Translations under genes and position numbers: made by a program
Shown: piece after piece, positions 23,697-32,539 of the stretch
Position numbering within the stretch: position 1 is the first letter of the stretch
Layout: every line of letters begins with the position of its first letter
IMG/VR virus record: IMGVR_UViG_3300034356_001232
Location: 1 to 64,000 of that record
Reading direction: 5' to 3' (one strand)
DNA: 64,000 nt
Source of the DNA: a virus
The notes under the pieces: model-generated
Database searches by the model: none
The model's input: only the letters and a program-made list of their open reading frames with translations
What the model was told of the DNA's origin: nothing

Positions 23697-23739
23697 CTAA
23701 TAGATATAAAATTAACCAAAACCAAAACCAACCAAAATA

Positions 23740-24681
23740 ATGACAAAAGCAATTGCAAGAGGGGTGCGTATTATCAGACCCTTTAGAAAAGATCCCGGAA
23801 CTAATCTACGTACATTAGAAGGATCGTTGTACCAAAATGGTTACAATTTCATTCCAGGAACAGCTCGTAAGTTTTACCCACGGGTAGATTCACGAGGAGT
23901 AATCAGAACAGGATTAGACGAAAACTCGCAAAAGTTAAAAGCTATTCTTGATCTAAAAGCTAGGGAACAGGAAGTTCAAAGAGTTAGGTTGTTGAAAGAC
24001 TACTATGAAGCTTTACTTGATGAATCTCTTGAACCAACTAGTACGTTCTATGACGAAATAAAAGAAAATGGTATTGGCCTGGAAGATGGCGATAACATTT
24101 TTAACTTGGATAACCCAAGAGATGCTGTTAACTTTTACTGGCTCATGGAGACAGAAATGGTTGCAGAGAATCTTGATGCTATCGAATCTGGAAGTGTAGA
24201 TACATCATTAGTAAAGTTCTACGTATTTGATGGATCCGTTGAATCTAAAGTTACTTTTGATCGTAAGAAAAAGATCAACAGTGCAATTGCTTCTTTGGAT
24301 AAAATGTCTTCATCTAAGCGTAAGAAGATTCAGAAGCTAATTGGTTTAGGATTATCTGGAGATGCCTCCGAAGAAGATGTTTACATTGCTTTGGATGAGT
24401 ACTTGAGGATTCCTACAGTAGCTTTGGGTATGGACCCAATTGAAAACTTTGCTAAGATCACCGCATACAGCGATGATTTGCTTGATGTAAAAGCACTCGT
24501 TAAGGATTTAGTAGATACTAACGTAGTGAGAGTTAAAGGTTCTATAGTTTACGAAGGTGATAACGTATGGGCTGCATCTGTTGAGGAGTTTGAACTCTTC
24601 TTGACCGACCCTAAGAACACCGTAGAGTATGAATCTTTTAAAGAAAAATTGAAAAACAAACTTAGAATAAGTACCCTATAA
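23740..24681 (+). CDS. Virion protein downstream of capsid, probable head structural protein
   Basis: Encodes 313 residues, soluble and helical. The N-terminus is basic (RGVRIIRPFRKDPGTNLR), and coiled segments follow (QKLKAILDLKAREQEVQRVR). No enzymatic motif. The leader before its ATG is an AACCAAAACC-type repeat. Position between capsid and connector proteins fits a head or head-completion protein found at this point in crAss-like genomes, but I cannot name a family. Confidence 0.6.
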   Translation: MTKAIARGVRIIRPFRKDPGTNLRTLEGSLYQNGYNFIPGTARKFYPRVDSRGVIRTGLDENSQKLKAILDLKAREQEVQRVRLLKDYYEALLDESLEPTSTFYDEIKENGIGLEDGDNIFNLDNPRDAVNFYWLMETEMVAENLDAIESGSVDTSLVKFYVFDGSVESKVTFDRKKKINSAIASLDKMSSSKRKKIQKLIGLGLSGDASEEDVYIALDEYLRIPTVALGMDPIENFAKITAYSDDLLDVKALVKDLVDTNVVRVKGSIVYEGDNVWAASVEEFELFLTDPKNTVEYESFKEKLKNKLRISTL

Positions 24682-24684
24682 TAA

Positions 24685-25401
24685 ATGATAAACGTCGAGG
24701 AACTGATATACGAGTTTAAGTTGATGATCAATAAAGTCAACAGACAGGATAACGTTGATATCCCTGTTGAAGATATTATTGTATACCTTAACCGTGCCCA
24801 GCTATCTTGGATTAAAACCAAGATTAACCCGAATAACGTTTACAAAGTAGGATATGAATCTATTGAAAAGCGTATAGATGATTTACAAATATTGAAAAAA
24901 TCATCTGTACGACTTTCACCCATCAAAACTAACGACCTCTTTTATACAGGATTTTCCTGTTCCTTAGAAGATGTTGCGGATTATATGTTTTACGTGAATA
25001 GTTATTGTGTAGCTAAAAAGCAGGACTGTAGAAAGAACCTAACAATTGATCTCGTAAGACAAGGCGATCTTCACAACATGTATGTGGACGCAAACTTTAG
25101 CCCTTCATTTGAATGGAGAAGCACACTAGCTACCCTAGGCGATAATAAGTTGTACGTATACAATAATGAAGAGTTTACAATAGAGAATGTTTATCTCACG
25201 TATTTAAGGTATCCCCAAAATATTGATATTGAGGGTTACACTAAATTAGACGGTACATTGTCTAATAATGTAAACTGCGAATTGCCGGAATATGCTAAGG
25301 GAGACATAGTTGACCTAGCAGTTAAATTTGCAGCACAGTCTAATGACAACCAAATCCAAGCGGTATTTGCAGAGGATCGTTTAGTTAAAAACTCAGAATA
25401 A
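24685..25401 (+). CDS. Putative head-tail connector / ring protein
   Basis: Encodes 238 residues. Helical N-terminus (YEFKLMINKVNRQDN, VPVEDIIVYLNRAQLSWIKT), strand-rich centre with VYLTYLRYPQNIDIEGY, and a C-terminal segment (LPEYAKGDIVDLAVKFAAQS). This architecture, with a beta insert between N- and C-terminal helices, is common in tail-tube adaptor or ring proteins that stack on the portal. Related in layout to the protein at 31703-32539. It starts 3 nt after the previous gene. Confidence 0.6.
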   Translation: MINVEELIYEFKLMINKVNRQDNVDIPVEDIIVYLNRAQLSWIKTKINPNNVYKVGYESIEKRIDDLQILKKSSVRLSPIKTNDLFYTGFSCSLEDVADYMFYVNSYCVAKKQDCRKNLTIDLVRQGDLHNMYVDANFSPSFEWRSTLATLGDNKLYVYNNEEFTIENVYLTYLRYPQNIDIEGYTKLDGTLSNNVNCELPEYAKGDIVDLAVKFAAQSNDNQIQAVFAEDRLVKNSE

Positions 25402-25414
25402 AATATAAAAAACC

Positions 25415-26785
25415 ATGAATCACAAAATCACACAAGTGTTCGTAGTAGGAGGATCCGCTGCGACTGTTGACACTAGCGCAGAAGCATTCCCAGGTACAGG
25501 TACTACCGATACCTTGGTTGCCCGTCAGTTAAACTTTTACAAATCAGATTTTTCTGTTTTGGCTCGTACTGCCAATAGTGCAACTATTGGTAATGAAATC
25601 ATTGTTGCTGTAGGAACAGGTTCTAGCAAATATGGTAGTTTCAAGTCTTCTGTAATCAAGAAAAACAACTTGACTAAAGTAACTAGAAGTACCTATGCTA
25701 ACACTACCAAGCAACAAATCACTTTCATCGGTTATGATGAAATTACAACTAGCAAGACTCCCGTATTTGGTTGTGACGAAGAGTACTTCGTAACTTTCAA
25801 AATCGACGAGTACTGGTCTAAAGGTATCTACCAACCTTTGATTCAAGAGTCAGTTCGTGTTAAAACTACTTCTTGCACAGAGTGTGGCGGTGGTTGCGAT
25901 GCTTTGAACTGTTGGGCTTTCATGCAAGAGTTGACTGACAAGATCAATGCTAACCCAATCTTGAGTAAGTACTTGGCTGCTACCCACTCTATTGTAGGTA
26001 CTGCTCCTTCTTACCGTTATGTATTGAACTTGCCTGATTCAGGTGATTCAACTGCAGAAGCCGCTACATTGACTGCTTTGCAAGCGTTCTACCCATCTGG
26101 AACGTATGGTACCATCACTGAGACCAACACTGAAGATGCTGATGCTTTGGGTCAAATCTTCTTCATCATTGCCACTCCTTTGGTTGCTATCGATGCAATG
26201 CCTGTGTACAATGGTGTTGCTTGGGAAAAACAATTAGTATCTGCAGGTTCAGTTACTTCTTGCGGTATCAAAGTAACTGGTAAAGCTGTTGACGCTTTTG
26301 GTAATGCTTGTGTTCCTGATGCAGTTCCTTACGTATTCAACTTGGTTAAATTCCAAGCTAAAGTACACAGAGGTCCTTTCACCACTATGGACTTTGACGT
26401 AGAAGACTTTGCTAACCCATGGTCAGTTACTACCGTTCAAAGTATCCAGTACCCAATCGGTGCTGTAAGTGCTTTGGCTGAGATGGAGCGTAACTTCTTC
26501 ACTAACAACTTGCCTGCTACTGCAGAAGCTCGTTACTACTGGAATCCTATTTACAACGAAGATGCAAACCAATTCTTCTTTGTAGATCAGTCTCGTACTG
26601 CAAGTGGATACACAATGTATGAAATCTGCTACACTGATCCTTCTCCAGTAGGATTCGAGAAGAAAGACACCAACGAGCATGCGGTAGTTCTTTTGGTTGA
26701 TGCTGCTGTATCTTCTTTGGATGCAGACATCAAAACCTTTATTAACGCATTCTTAACTGGTTCTTTCTTGCCTCAGTTGGCGTAA
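25415..26785 (+). CDS. Abundant virion protein, candidate capsid auxiliary or decoration protein
   Basis: Encodes 456 residues, beta-rich and with the same high-expression codon bias as the capsid gene. A Cys cluster (TTSCTECGGGCDALNCW) occurs near residue 155. No signal or membrane segment. A G/C hairpin terminator lies 6 nt after the stop, as after the capsid gene. I do not recognise a family. Abundance and position favour a capsid-surface, spike or tail-shaft protein. Confidence 0.6.
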   Translation: MNHKITQVFVVGGSAATVDTSAEAFPGTGTTDTLVARQLNFYKSDFSVLARTANSATIGNEIIVAVGTGSSKYGSFKSSVIKKNNLTKVTRSTYANTTKQQITFIGYDEITTSKTPVFGCDEEYFVTFKIDEYWSKGIYQPLIQESVRVKTTSCTECGGGCDALNCWAFMQELTDKINANPILSKYLAATHSIVGTAPSYRYVLNLPDSGDSTAEAATLTALQAFYPSGTYGTITETNTEDADALGQIFFIIATPLVAIDAMPVYNGVAWEKQLVSAGSVTSCGIKVTGKAVDAFGNACVPDAVPYVFNLVKFQAKVHRGPFTTMDFDVEDFANPWSVTTVQSIQYPIGAVSALAEMERNFFTNNLPATAEARYYWNPIYNEDANQFFFVDQSRTASGYTMYEICYTDPSPVGFEKKDTNEHAVVLLVDAAVSSLDADIKTFINAFLTGSFLPQLA

Positions 26786-26791
26786 TTTAAT

Positions 26792-26815
26792 AGGGGGATT
26801 AACCTCCCCCTTTTT
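26792..26815 (+). terminator. Intrinsic terminator after auxiliary capsid gene
   Basis: A 7-bp stem AGGGGGA/TCCCCCT with loop TTAACC, followed by a T-run. Same design as the hairpin at 27298-27317. Confidence 0.8.
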
Positions 26816-26838
26816 ATAACCTTTTAATTTAAAAAAAA

Positions 26839-27285
26839 ATGAAAGATATCATTCTAAAAACAGGTACATACACAAACGCTGTAACTAACAAGCAAATCCA
26901 ATCTGGCGCCATCCCAGGTGCTTCTTTGGAAAAGTTTGTTACTACTCTACTGAAGAACCCTACATGTTGCGCTAAATACGTAACTTTAACTAAAGGAACA
27001 GTAACGCAATCAGGCAGTATTACTAGTGCAGTTACATTGAACCAGCCTGCTGGTGAGATTACTACTGTAAGTGCTACTATCAGTGCAGGCGCAATGTCTT
27101 CTTTTACTCTTAACAATACTTATATCAAAGCTGATTCTGTTATTGTAGCTACAGTTAACGATACTACTGGTACTGGTCTATTGGCCGTACAAGTTGATGG
27201 TATTGTTGCTGGTTCTTGCACAGTATCTCTTGGAGGTGTTGTTGCAAATACCGGAGTTGTAATCGTTGGATTTGCAATTTTCTAA
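26839..27285 (+). CDS. Small beta-rich structural protein
   Basis: Encodes 148 residues: a helical start (KDIILKTGTYTNAV, then LEKFVTTLLKNPTCC) and a Gly/Ala/Val/Thr-rich beta domain (TVNDTTGTGLLAVQVDGIVA). High-expression codon bias and flanking hairpins on both sides suggest an abundant virion component, such as a decoration or head-fibre base protein. Family not recognised. Confidence 0.6.
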   Translation: MKDIILKTGTYTNAVTNKQIQSGAIPGASLEKFVTTLLKNPTCCAKYVTLTKGTVTQSGSITSAVTLNQPAGEITTVSATISAGAMSSFTLNNTYIKADSVIVATVNDTTGTGLLAVQVDGIVAGSCTVSLGGVVANTGVVIVGFAIF

Positions 27286-27297
27286 TTAATTCTTTAT

Positions 27298-27325
27298 GGG
27301 GAGGATAACTCCTCCCCTTATTTTT
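27298..27325 (+). terminator. Intrinsic terminator
   Basis: An 8-bp stem GGGGAGGA/TCCTCCCC with loop TAAC, followed by TTATTTTT. It lies 12 nt after the 148-residue protein and just before the next start, so downstream genes depend on read-through. Confidence 0.8.
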
Positions 27326-27330
27326 AAATT

Positions 27331-27837
27331 ATGCCAAACGTAAAATTAAACCTCGAAATATACAAAGCCAAAGACTGTGCTTTTATCTCAGTCTTAGATA
27401 CATCTTTCTATCCAGTAGCCCCGGATAGTGCTGAACTAACCGTTAGTGTTCCTGGCTATGATACTGGATTTGTATTCGTTTTTAATTTAGGAGAAATCAA
27501 TATCTTGAATGGTTACACATTTGGATTTGTATCTTCTGAAGTAGATGCTGGAGATTTGCCTGATGGGGTTTATAATTTTGAGTTGGCTACATGCCCTGAT
27601 CTAGGCATTAATAGCAGGTTTCATTTGAGAACTTGTAAAATAGATTGCCGTCTTGCAGCACAGTGGGTTAAGTACCTAGATTGCTGTGACGATGATAAGA
27701 TGTTATACTACTTAGACAGAGTAGATTTTTTACTCAGAGGAGCAGAAGCCCAGGCGGATTTGTGTCATCCTGAGAAAGCTGCTGAACTTTACATAAAAGC
27801 CGATGACCTACTCAGAAGAATTGAACTTGACTGTTAA
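27331..27837 (+). CDS. Structural protein of head/neck region, unknown
   Basis: Encodes 168 residues. A strand-rich first 110 (VSVPGYDTGFVFVFNLGE, DLPDGVYNFELATC) resembles small beta-sandwich virion proteins. A helical C-terminus (CCDDDKMLYYLDRVDFLLRG) follows, with paired Cys. No family name given. It overlaps the next small gene by 35 nt. Confidence 0.6.
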   Translation: MPNVKLNLEIYKAKDCAFISVLDTSFYPVAPDSAELTVSVPGYDTGFVFVFNLGEINILNGYTFGFVSSEVDAGDLPDGVYNFELATCPDLGINSRFHLRTCKIDCRLAAQWVKYLDCCDDDKMLYYLDRVDFLLRGAEAQADLCHPEKAAELYIKADDLLRRIELDC

Positions 27838-27991
27838 GAAAAAACTTGCACATGCTGCTTACAAAGAGTTGCAGCATATCAAGTACTTAACAAAACCATA
27901 CCATAAAAAATCAAGGAAGTATGCTAGCTTCTTAAAGTACCAACACTGCCTTGATTGCTACAATACATTAACTTTTAAAAACAAACACTAA
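27803..27991 (+). CDS. Small basic protein (62 aa) in structural operon
   Basis: Encodes 62 Lys/His-rich residues, overlapping the previous gene by 35 nt and ending 1 nt before the next start. The tight fit suggests a real gene. Helical, two Cys near the C-terminus (QHCLDCYN). Function unknown. Confidence 0.5.
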   Translation: MTYSEELNLTVKKKLAHAAYKELQHIKYLTKPYHKKSRKYASFLKYQHCLDCYNTLTFKNKH

Positions 27992-27992
27992 A

Positions 27993-28541
27993 ATGGCTAA
28001 ATGTTGTCAAACTAATAATTGTGTGGAGATAGAACCTTCTGGTTGTGTCAAATACACTGGTACGCCTACAGCTAACGGGCTTATCGATAAGCAGGATTAT
28101 TGCGATCCTTACCTAAACGATATTATTAAGTTGTTTGATGACAACTTGACTTTATTGGATACAAGGGTCGGACTTACTAAAACAACTTTGGATAACGCCA
28201 ACACAGCATGTGGTACAGTTCCTTTGATGGACTTGACCTCTGTGACTGTTAAGGATGAAAAGTATTATTCAGCAGAAGTTGTTCTTAAGTTGGTTGGCGT
28301 TATTTGCGAATTGCGTTCTCGTTTGAACTTCCTTGTAAACGGAAACGTTAACACTAACCAAGGAAATTTACAGTGGGAAGATCTTCCTTTAAGCCAAGAA
28401 TTTAAAGACTGGATTAGAGAGAACGGCTACTACACTTGCATTGGTATGGATCCTTGTGATGGTACTAAGGAAGTAGATACTTTGGGTAAATTGCTTCAGG
28501 CAATTATTGCTAAACTTTGTGATTGTTGCACTATTCAATAA
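27993..28541 (+). CDS. Cys-rich structural protein
   Basis: Encodes 182 residues. The N-terminus MAKCCQTNNCVEIEPSGCV is followed by a YTG signature, also seen as CITYSG in the next gene, so the two share an N-terminal module. The middle is helical (NDIIKLFDDNLTLLDTRV) and the C-terminus ends in KLCDCCTIQ. Probably a virion protein that assembles with the following fibre. Disulfide or metal binding by the Cys cluster is possible. Confidence 0.6.
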   Translation: MAKCCQTNNCVEIEPSGCVKYTGTPTANGLIDKQDYCDPYLNDIIKLFDDNLTLLDTRVGLTKTTLDNANTACGTVPLMDLTSVTVKDEKYYSAEVVLKLVGVICELRSRLNFLVNGNVNTNQGNLQWEDLPLSQEFKDWIRENGYYTCIGMDPCDGTKEVDTLGKLLQAIIAKLCDCCTIQ

Positions 28542-28549
28542 ACTAAGAA

Positions 28550-30478
28550 ATGGGACATTGCGTTGATTGTTACGGAACCAGTACTATAGCACCGTGTGCT
28601 GAGGTTGGTTGTTTATCTACAAACTATGGTAAGTGTATTACTTACTCTGGTTTAGATTTATATTGCTCTTTAGGAGCTGTTGGGACTCTTACTTCTGCGG
28701 GTACTGCGGTTGTACCAGGAACTACTACTGTGTATACTCTAGGAGGAACTAACTTAAGTGGTACTGGAACAGGTGCTACTTTCGAAGTAACTCGTACAGT
28801 AGGGTCAGATGTTTACACAGTAAAAATTGCTAACAGAGGTTCTGGATATGCTGTAGGAAACCAAGTAAAAATTCTTGGTACTTCTTTAGGTGGAGCTACT
28901 ACGGCAAATGACTTGGTAATTACTATTGCTACTTTGAATGCAGTAATTCCTACAGGAGCTACTCTAGATTCAATTATAGGCACTTTTCACAATGCTTTGT
29001 GTTCTGCTGTACTTACCGGTGGTATTGACTATTCGTCTTTAAACTATTCTCTCCTTCGTCAAGGAGGCATAATGACTGGAATTGGTCCAGTAATTACTAC
29101 AGAGTCTCAGTTTGTAACTTCTGCCGCTGCTGCGTTATCTAGCTTAAATACTACTTTAACTGCATACGATACTACAGTTAACATCAGTGCATTTACAAAC
29201 GTAGGTTCTTTGCCTGGTGTAACTTCTCCGTATAACCTTAACGAAGTATTGGGTGGAGTTGCTACAAACCTTGTTAACCTAGCTGCACAACAAAACTATG
29301 CATCAATTACTGCTAACCCTTGTATAGCTTACGCATTCACAACTAAGCCATCTACTAGTGTAATTTCAGATTATTTCAACTGGATCACTACTAACATGTG
29401 TGGCATGTTTGGAAGCTTAACTACAAGTATTGGTACTGTAACTACAAATGCAAATAACTTAAAGACTTACATCTCTGGTGGTAGTGCAGTTCCTGCAAAT
29501 GTAAATACATCTACTCTTCCTGGAGGTTCTGGATCAAGTACAGCATCTGTAGCAATTAACTTATTAGTTTCTCAGGTTGCTGCTTTGAATGCAACTACAG
29601 CTACAATCCCAGCATCTACTTACGCAGTTACATGGGCATCTTGTTTTGGAGGTAGTTACCCAAGTAACTCTGTGTTCAAAACACAAAGTTGGAACTACAC
29701 CAACACCGCTGCCTCTATCCAAGTTCAGTTTGATAGAATTGTATCTGTACTTTCTACCTTAAATATTAAGTTTGATGCAACTCACTTCACTGTTACTACA
29801 GGTTCTTGCGGACCAACTATTGCACTAGCTTCAGCTTTTGCTTTCAGTCCTGCAAGTTTGAATGCTGCTACTCTAAATGATTTAGGAGACGTTAACTCTG
29901 CAACTCCAACTACTAACCATTTCTTAGTAAGAGATACTAGTGGTCAGTGGGTAAACAAATCAGTAAGTGTGACTATCAACGGTTCTGCTACAGGTGTTAC
30001 TAAGACAGACGGAGCTGGCGTAGGCGGTGCAGTAAACTTTGATTTAACTATTGAAAACACTGCTCCAGTAACTTATGCTCTTACTGGTAACAGTACTGCC
30101 GAGTACTCTGTATCAAATGCAGTACGATTCCCTCTTGGAAGTCAACCTGTTCCTTACGGAGTTAAGCATGGTAGTATGGTAACTTTGCACGGAGTATTCC
30201 AACTTACTATGTTGGGTGCATTCAGCTGGACTCACCTAGGTACTAAGGTTATTGCTTCTTTACCAGCAGCAATTCGTCCTACAAACCCAACTTACTTTAC
30301 AGCAGAATTATACATCAAAGCTGCAGGAACATATTCAATGACCAATACAAGAGCTACTGGTCAGATTGATTCTGCCGGAAACTTAACTTTAATTCTAATG
30401 AACAGTGCAGGTAGTATCTCCCTTACTGCTACAGATTTAATTGAGGTAGTAATTGGAGGATTTACCTACGTGATATAA
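28550..30478 (+). CDS. Fibre protein, probably head or neck fibre (642 aa)
   Basis: The N-terminus shows two CxxC-like pairs (GHCVDCYG, APCAEVGC) then CITYSGLDLYC, shared with the gene before. A long Thr/Ser/Ala/Gly-rich shaft with regularly spaced helices follows. Near residue 455 is LNDLGDVNSATPTTNHFLV with a W.N, the linker motif found in phage fibres. The last 130 residues are a compact beta domain with YGVKHGSMVTLHGVFQLT. In crAss-like virions fibres also decorate the head. Here the place among capsid and neck genes, far from the tail-fibre module, favours a head or neck fibre. Confidence 0.65.
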   Translation: MGHCVDCYGTSTIAPCAEVGCLSTNYGKCITYSGLDLYCSLGAVGTLTSAGTAVVPGTTTVYTLGGTNLSGTGTGATFEVTRTVGSDVYTVKIANRGSGYAVGNQVKILGTSLGGATTANDLVITIATLNAVIPTGATLDSIIGTFHNALCSAVLTGGIDYSSLNYSLLRQGGIMTGIGPVITTESQFVTSAAAALSSLNTTLTAYDTTVNISAFTNVGSLPGVTSPYNLNEVLGGVATNLVNLAAQQNYASITANPCIAYAFTTKPSTSVISDYFNWITTNMCGMFGSLTTSIGTVTTNANNLKTYISGGSAVPANVNTSTLPGGSGSSTASVAINLLVSQVAALNATTATIPASTYAVTWASCFGGSYPSNSVFKTQSWNYTNTAASIQVQFDRIVSVLSTLNIKFDATHFTVTTGSCGPTIALASAFAFSPASLNAATLNDLGDVNSATPTTNHFLVRDTSGQWVNKSVSVTINGSATGVTKTDGAGVGGAVNFDLTIENTAPVTYALTGNSTAEYSVSNAVRFPLGSQPVPYGVKHGSMVTLHGVFQLTMLGAFSWTHLGTKVIASLPAAIRPTNPTYFTAELYIKAAGTYSMTNTRATGQIDSAGNLTLILMNSAGSISLTATDLIEVVIGGFTYVI

Positions 30479-30524
30479 GATATTGGCAGGATTTTTTGGT
30501 TGGTTACCCCTGTCTATTACTGGA

Positions 30525-30548
30525 AAGAGCCTAGGAAACTAGGCTCTT
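30525..30548 (+). terminator. GAAA-loop hairpin terminator between capsid and tail units
   Basis: A 10-bp stem AAGAGCCTAG/CTAGGCTCTT closed by a GAAA tetraloop, with CTGGTTT after it. It is 18 nt upstream of the next promoter. Confidence 0.75.
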
Positions 30549-30565
30549 CTGGTTTAAAGTAAAAC

Positions 30566-30595
30566 TTGATTAAAAATGAAATTTAATTATATTTG
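30566..30595 (+). promoter_or_regulatory. Promoter of the neck/tail unit (TTG-N19-TATATTTG)
   Basis: TTG at 30566-30568 and TATATTTG at 30588-30595 with 19 nt between them. The short leader contains AAGGAG 4 nt before the ATG at 30610, a rare Shine-Dalgarno-like sequence in this window. Confidence 0.85.
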
Positions 30596-30609
30596 TAATA
30601 AGGAGTGTT

Positions 30610-31251
30610 ATGTTGACAAATAATGATTTAATCGCTAGAGTTAAAAACGCTAACAAGTTTGTTAATAGCGATGACTTGATTAGTGATCGTTTTATTTACA
30701 ATATGCTCAAAAGCAAAGCTTCTGTCTTGATTAAGCGGGAGATAAACTTAAAGAAGTTATTGTTCTCTGACAACCTCTACCAAGCATACGAGTGTATTTG
30801 TTTAATACCAGCACCTGGTGCTGAGTGTGACTTAGGATGCCCTATCCGTAGAACTAAGAAAAAACTTCCTCAAATTGAAGAAGGACTTTACTCTTACTTT
30901 ATCCAAGGTGTATTCAATACCTCTAACTCTGAAGAACTATTCCCAACAACTATACGTGACTTTATTAACCACACACGTTTGAGGATTAAGACTAACCGTA
31001 AGTATTATACCATTCGTAATGGTTATCTCTATGTTCTAGATCCTGATGTTGAGTCTGTAAACATGTACGCTTACTTTACTGAGTCTATTGAAGACGCAGA
31101 TGGTTCTCAGTGTATGAGTATGTATGATAAGCAATTCAAGATTGCTCCTTACCTAGTGGATTCTTTAATCCAAATGGTTAATCAGGACTTAATTAATTAT
31201 CATAAAATACCTGTAGAGCAAGAAAGTAATAATAGAGATGAGCAGACTTAA
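30610..31251 (+). CDS. Neck / ring protein candidate
   Basis: Encodes 213 residues. The first 65 are helical (LTNNDLIARVKNANKF); a central segment holds a Cys cluster (CLIPAPGAECDLGCPIRR) and strands (NRKYYTIRNGYLYVLDPD). Then comes a helix with QFKIAPYLVDSLIQMVNQDL. Mixed helices around a beta domain and the first place in the neck/tail operon fit a ring protein of the portal-tail junction. Family not confirmed. AAGGAG upstream may support strong translation. Confidence 0.55.
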   Translation: MLTNNDLIARVKNANKFVNSDDLISDRFIYNMLKSKASVLIKREINLKKLLFSDNLYQAYECICLIPAPGAECDLGCPIRRTKKKLPQIEEGLYSYFIQGVFNTSNSEELFPTTIRDFINHTRLRIKTNRKYYTIRNGYLYVLDPDVESVNMYAYFTESIEDADGSQCMSMYDKQFKIAPYLVDSLIQMVNQDLINYHKIPVEQESNNRDEQT

Positions 31252-31253
31252 TT

Positions 31254-31703
31254 ATGGAAGTTAAGGAAGTAAAGAAAAGAAACACAATATCCTCTGATGT
31301 AAACAATTCTACTAGGGCAGCCCATAGAAAGTTTATTAAGGAAACCGGACGTTCTGACATTAGCTATGAAATTTTTAGTGATGTGATTGAAGTAATGCAT
31401 GAAAAGATGTTTGAGAAAATTCAACAAGGCATTTACTCCATCAAGATTCCTAAGATGGGAGTAATAAAATTACTCAGAGTGCATGGATTAGGCGGATTAC
31501 ACACAAAGATTGATTGGGGTAGATACAATGCTCAGAAAATTTGGGCACCACATAGAAATAACCATTCCGATGGTTTAATCTATAAAGTGCATACTTATTT
31601 CTACGAAAAAAAATATCCAACGCTAAGTTTCTTCAAGTTTAAATTATCCCAGAAACACAGAAGGCACCTAGCTCAACTTATAAAAAATAACGAACTACAA
31701 TAA
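31254..31703 (+). CDS. Small neck protein with HU-like N-terminal pattern
   Basis: Encodes 149 residues. The segment ISYEIFSDVIEVMHEKMFEK, followed by a Gln-Gly turn and YSIKIPKMGVIKLLRV, matches the helix plus strand plan of IHF/HU-type proteins found in crAss-like phages. The basic C-terminal half (RNNHSDGLIYKVHTYFYEKK, KLSQKHRRH) could contact DNA or portal. It lies between two putative ring proteins and overlaps the next gene by one base. Confidence 0.5.
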   Translation: MEVKEVKKRNTISSDVNNSTRAAHRKFIKETGRSDISYEIFSDVIEVMHEKMFEKIQQGIYSIKIPKMGVIKLLRVHGLGGLHTKIDWGRYNAQKIWAPHRNNHSDGLIYKVHTYFYEKKYPTLSFFKFKLSQKHRRHLAQLIKNNELQ

Positions 31704-32539
31704 TGAAGTACGAAAATATAAACTTCATATCATCGGAACCTTTGGTTGCCGAGGTAAAGCAGGAACTGAAGCATTATTTTGAGGCAGGTGCTATTAGTGA
31801 GGTTTTGATTCCTACTTTCATAGACCAGTCTTTGCGTAAGCTTAAGGTTATGGTTCTCCAACCGGAGGATATCATCTGCCACTTTGTTAACTACAAGTCA
31901 GAGCTTCCGTGCGATTTTGCACTTTTGGATAGGGCTGCATTGTACGACTCTCACATAGAGTTTAACTCAGGTATCACTACTATGAAAGGCTACTACTACC
32001 AGTCAAGTGATTGCACTTTTAGTGGCGAGTGTTGCAGTGGTAAGACCGAATACTTTGAGCAGATATTCACAAGTGCTCCCGGCTTTAGGATTAGCATGAA
32101 ACTTCCAAAACCTGTTCGTATTTATCACGGGTCAAAAGCTTTATGCACTGAAGAGTGTACAGGTCTGTATGCTCCAGGGCCAGACATTATTCAAATCCAC
32201 GACAACAGAACTCTTTCTGCTTCTTTTGAAACAGGCTGTATTTATGTAAGATACTTTTCTAGACCTAGTGATGATGACGGTATTCCAAAAGTACCTGAAA
32301 TCCTAGAGGTGGAAGAATACATCAAGTCTTATCTTAAGTTTAAATTCTTTGAAATGCTATGGCATTCTCAGTTAGACGAGTCTGCTGCACAGATTGAACG
32401 TAAGTTTCAATACTATAAGCAAGATCAATTGGGTAAGTTACAGGCAGCGTTTAGCTACTTGTTGACCAAGACCAAACAGCAGAGTGCAGATAGCGTTGTT
32501 AAGGCACGTAATAAGTTTAGCAAATTTCACATCATTTAA
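31703..32539 (+). CDS. Ring / tail tubular-type protein
   Basis: Encodes 278 residues. Helical N-terminus (EPLVAEVKQELKHYFEAGAI), a beta centre with two Cys clusters (DCTFSGECCSGK, LCTEECTG), and a C-terminal helical part (VEEYIKSYLKFKFFEMLWHS). Helix-beta-helix layout and place just before the giant tail protein fit a tail tubular or ring protein. Overlaps the next start by one base. Confidence 0.6.
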   Translation: MKYENINFISSEPLVAEVKQELKHYFEAGAISEVLIPTFIDQSLRKLKVMVLQPEDIICHFVNYKSELPCDFALLDRAALYDSHIEFNSGITTMKGYYYQSSDCTFSGECCSGKTEYFEQIFTSAPGFRISMKLPKPVRIYHGSKALCTEECTGLYAPGPDIIQIHDNRTLSASFETGCIYVRYFSRPSDDDGIPKVPEILEVEEYIKSYLKFKFFEMLWHSQLDESAAQIERKFQYYKQDQLGKLQAAFSYLLTKTKQQSADSVVKARNKFSKFHII

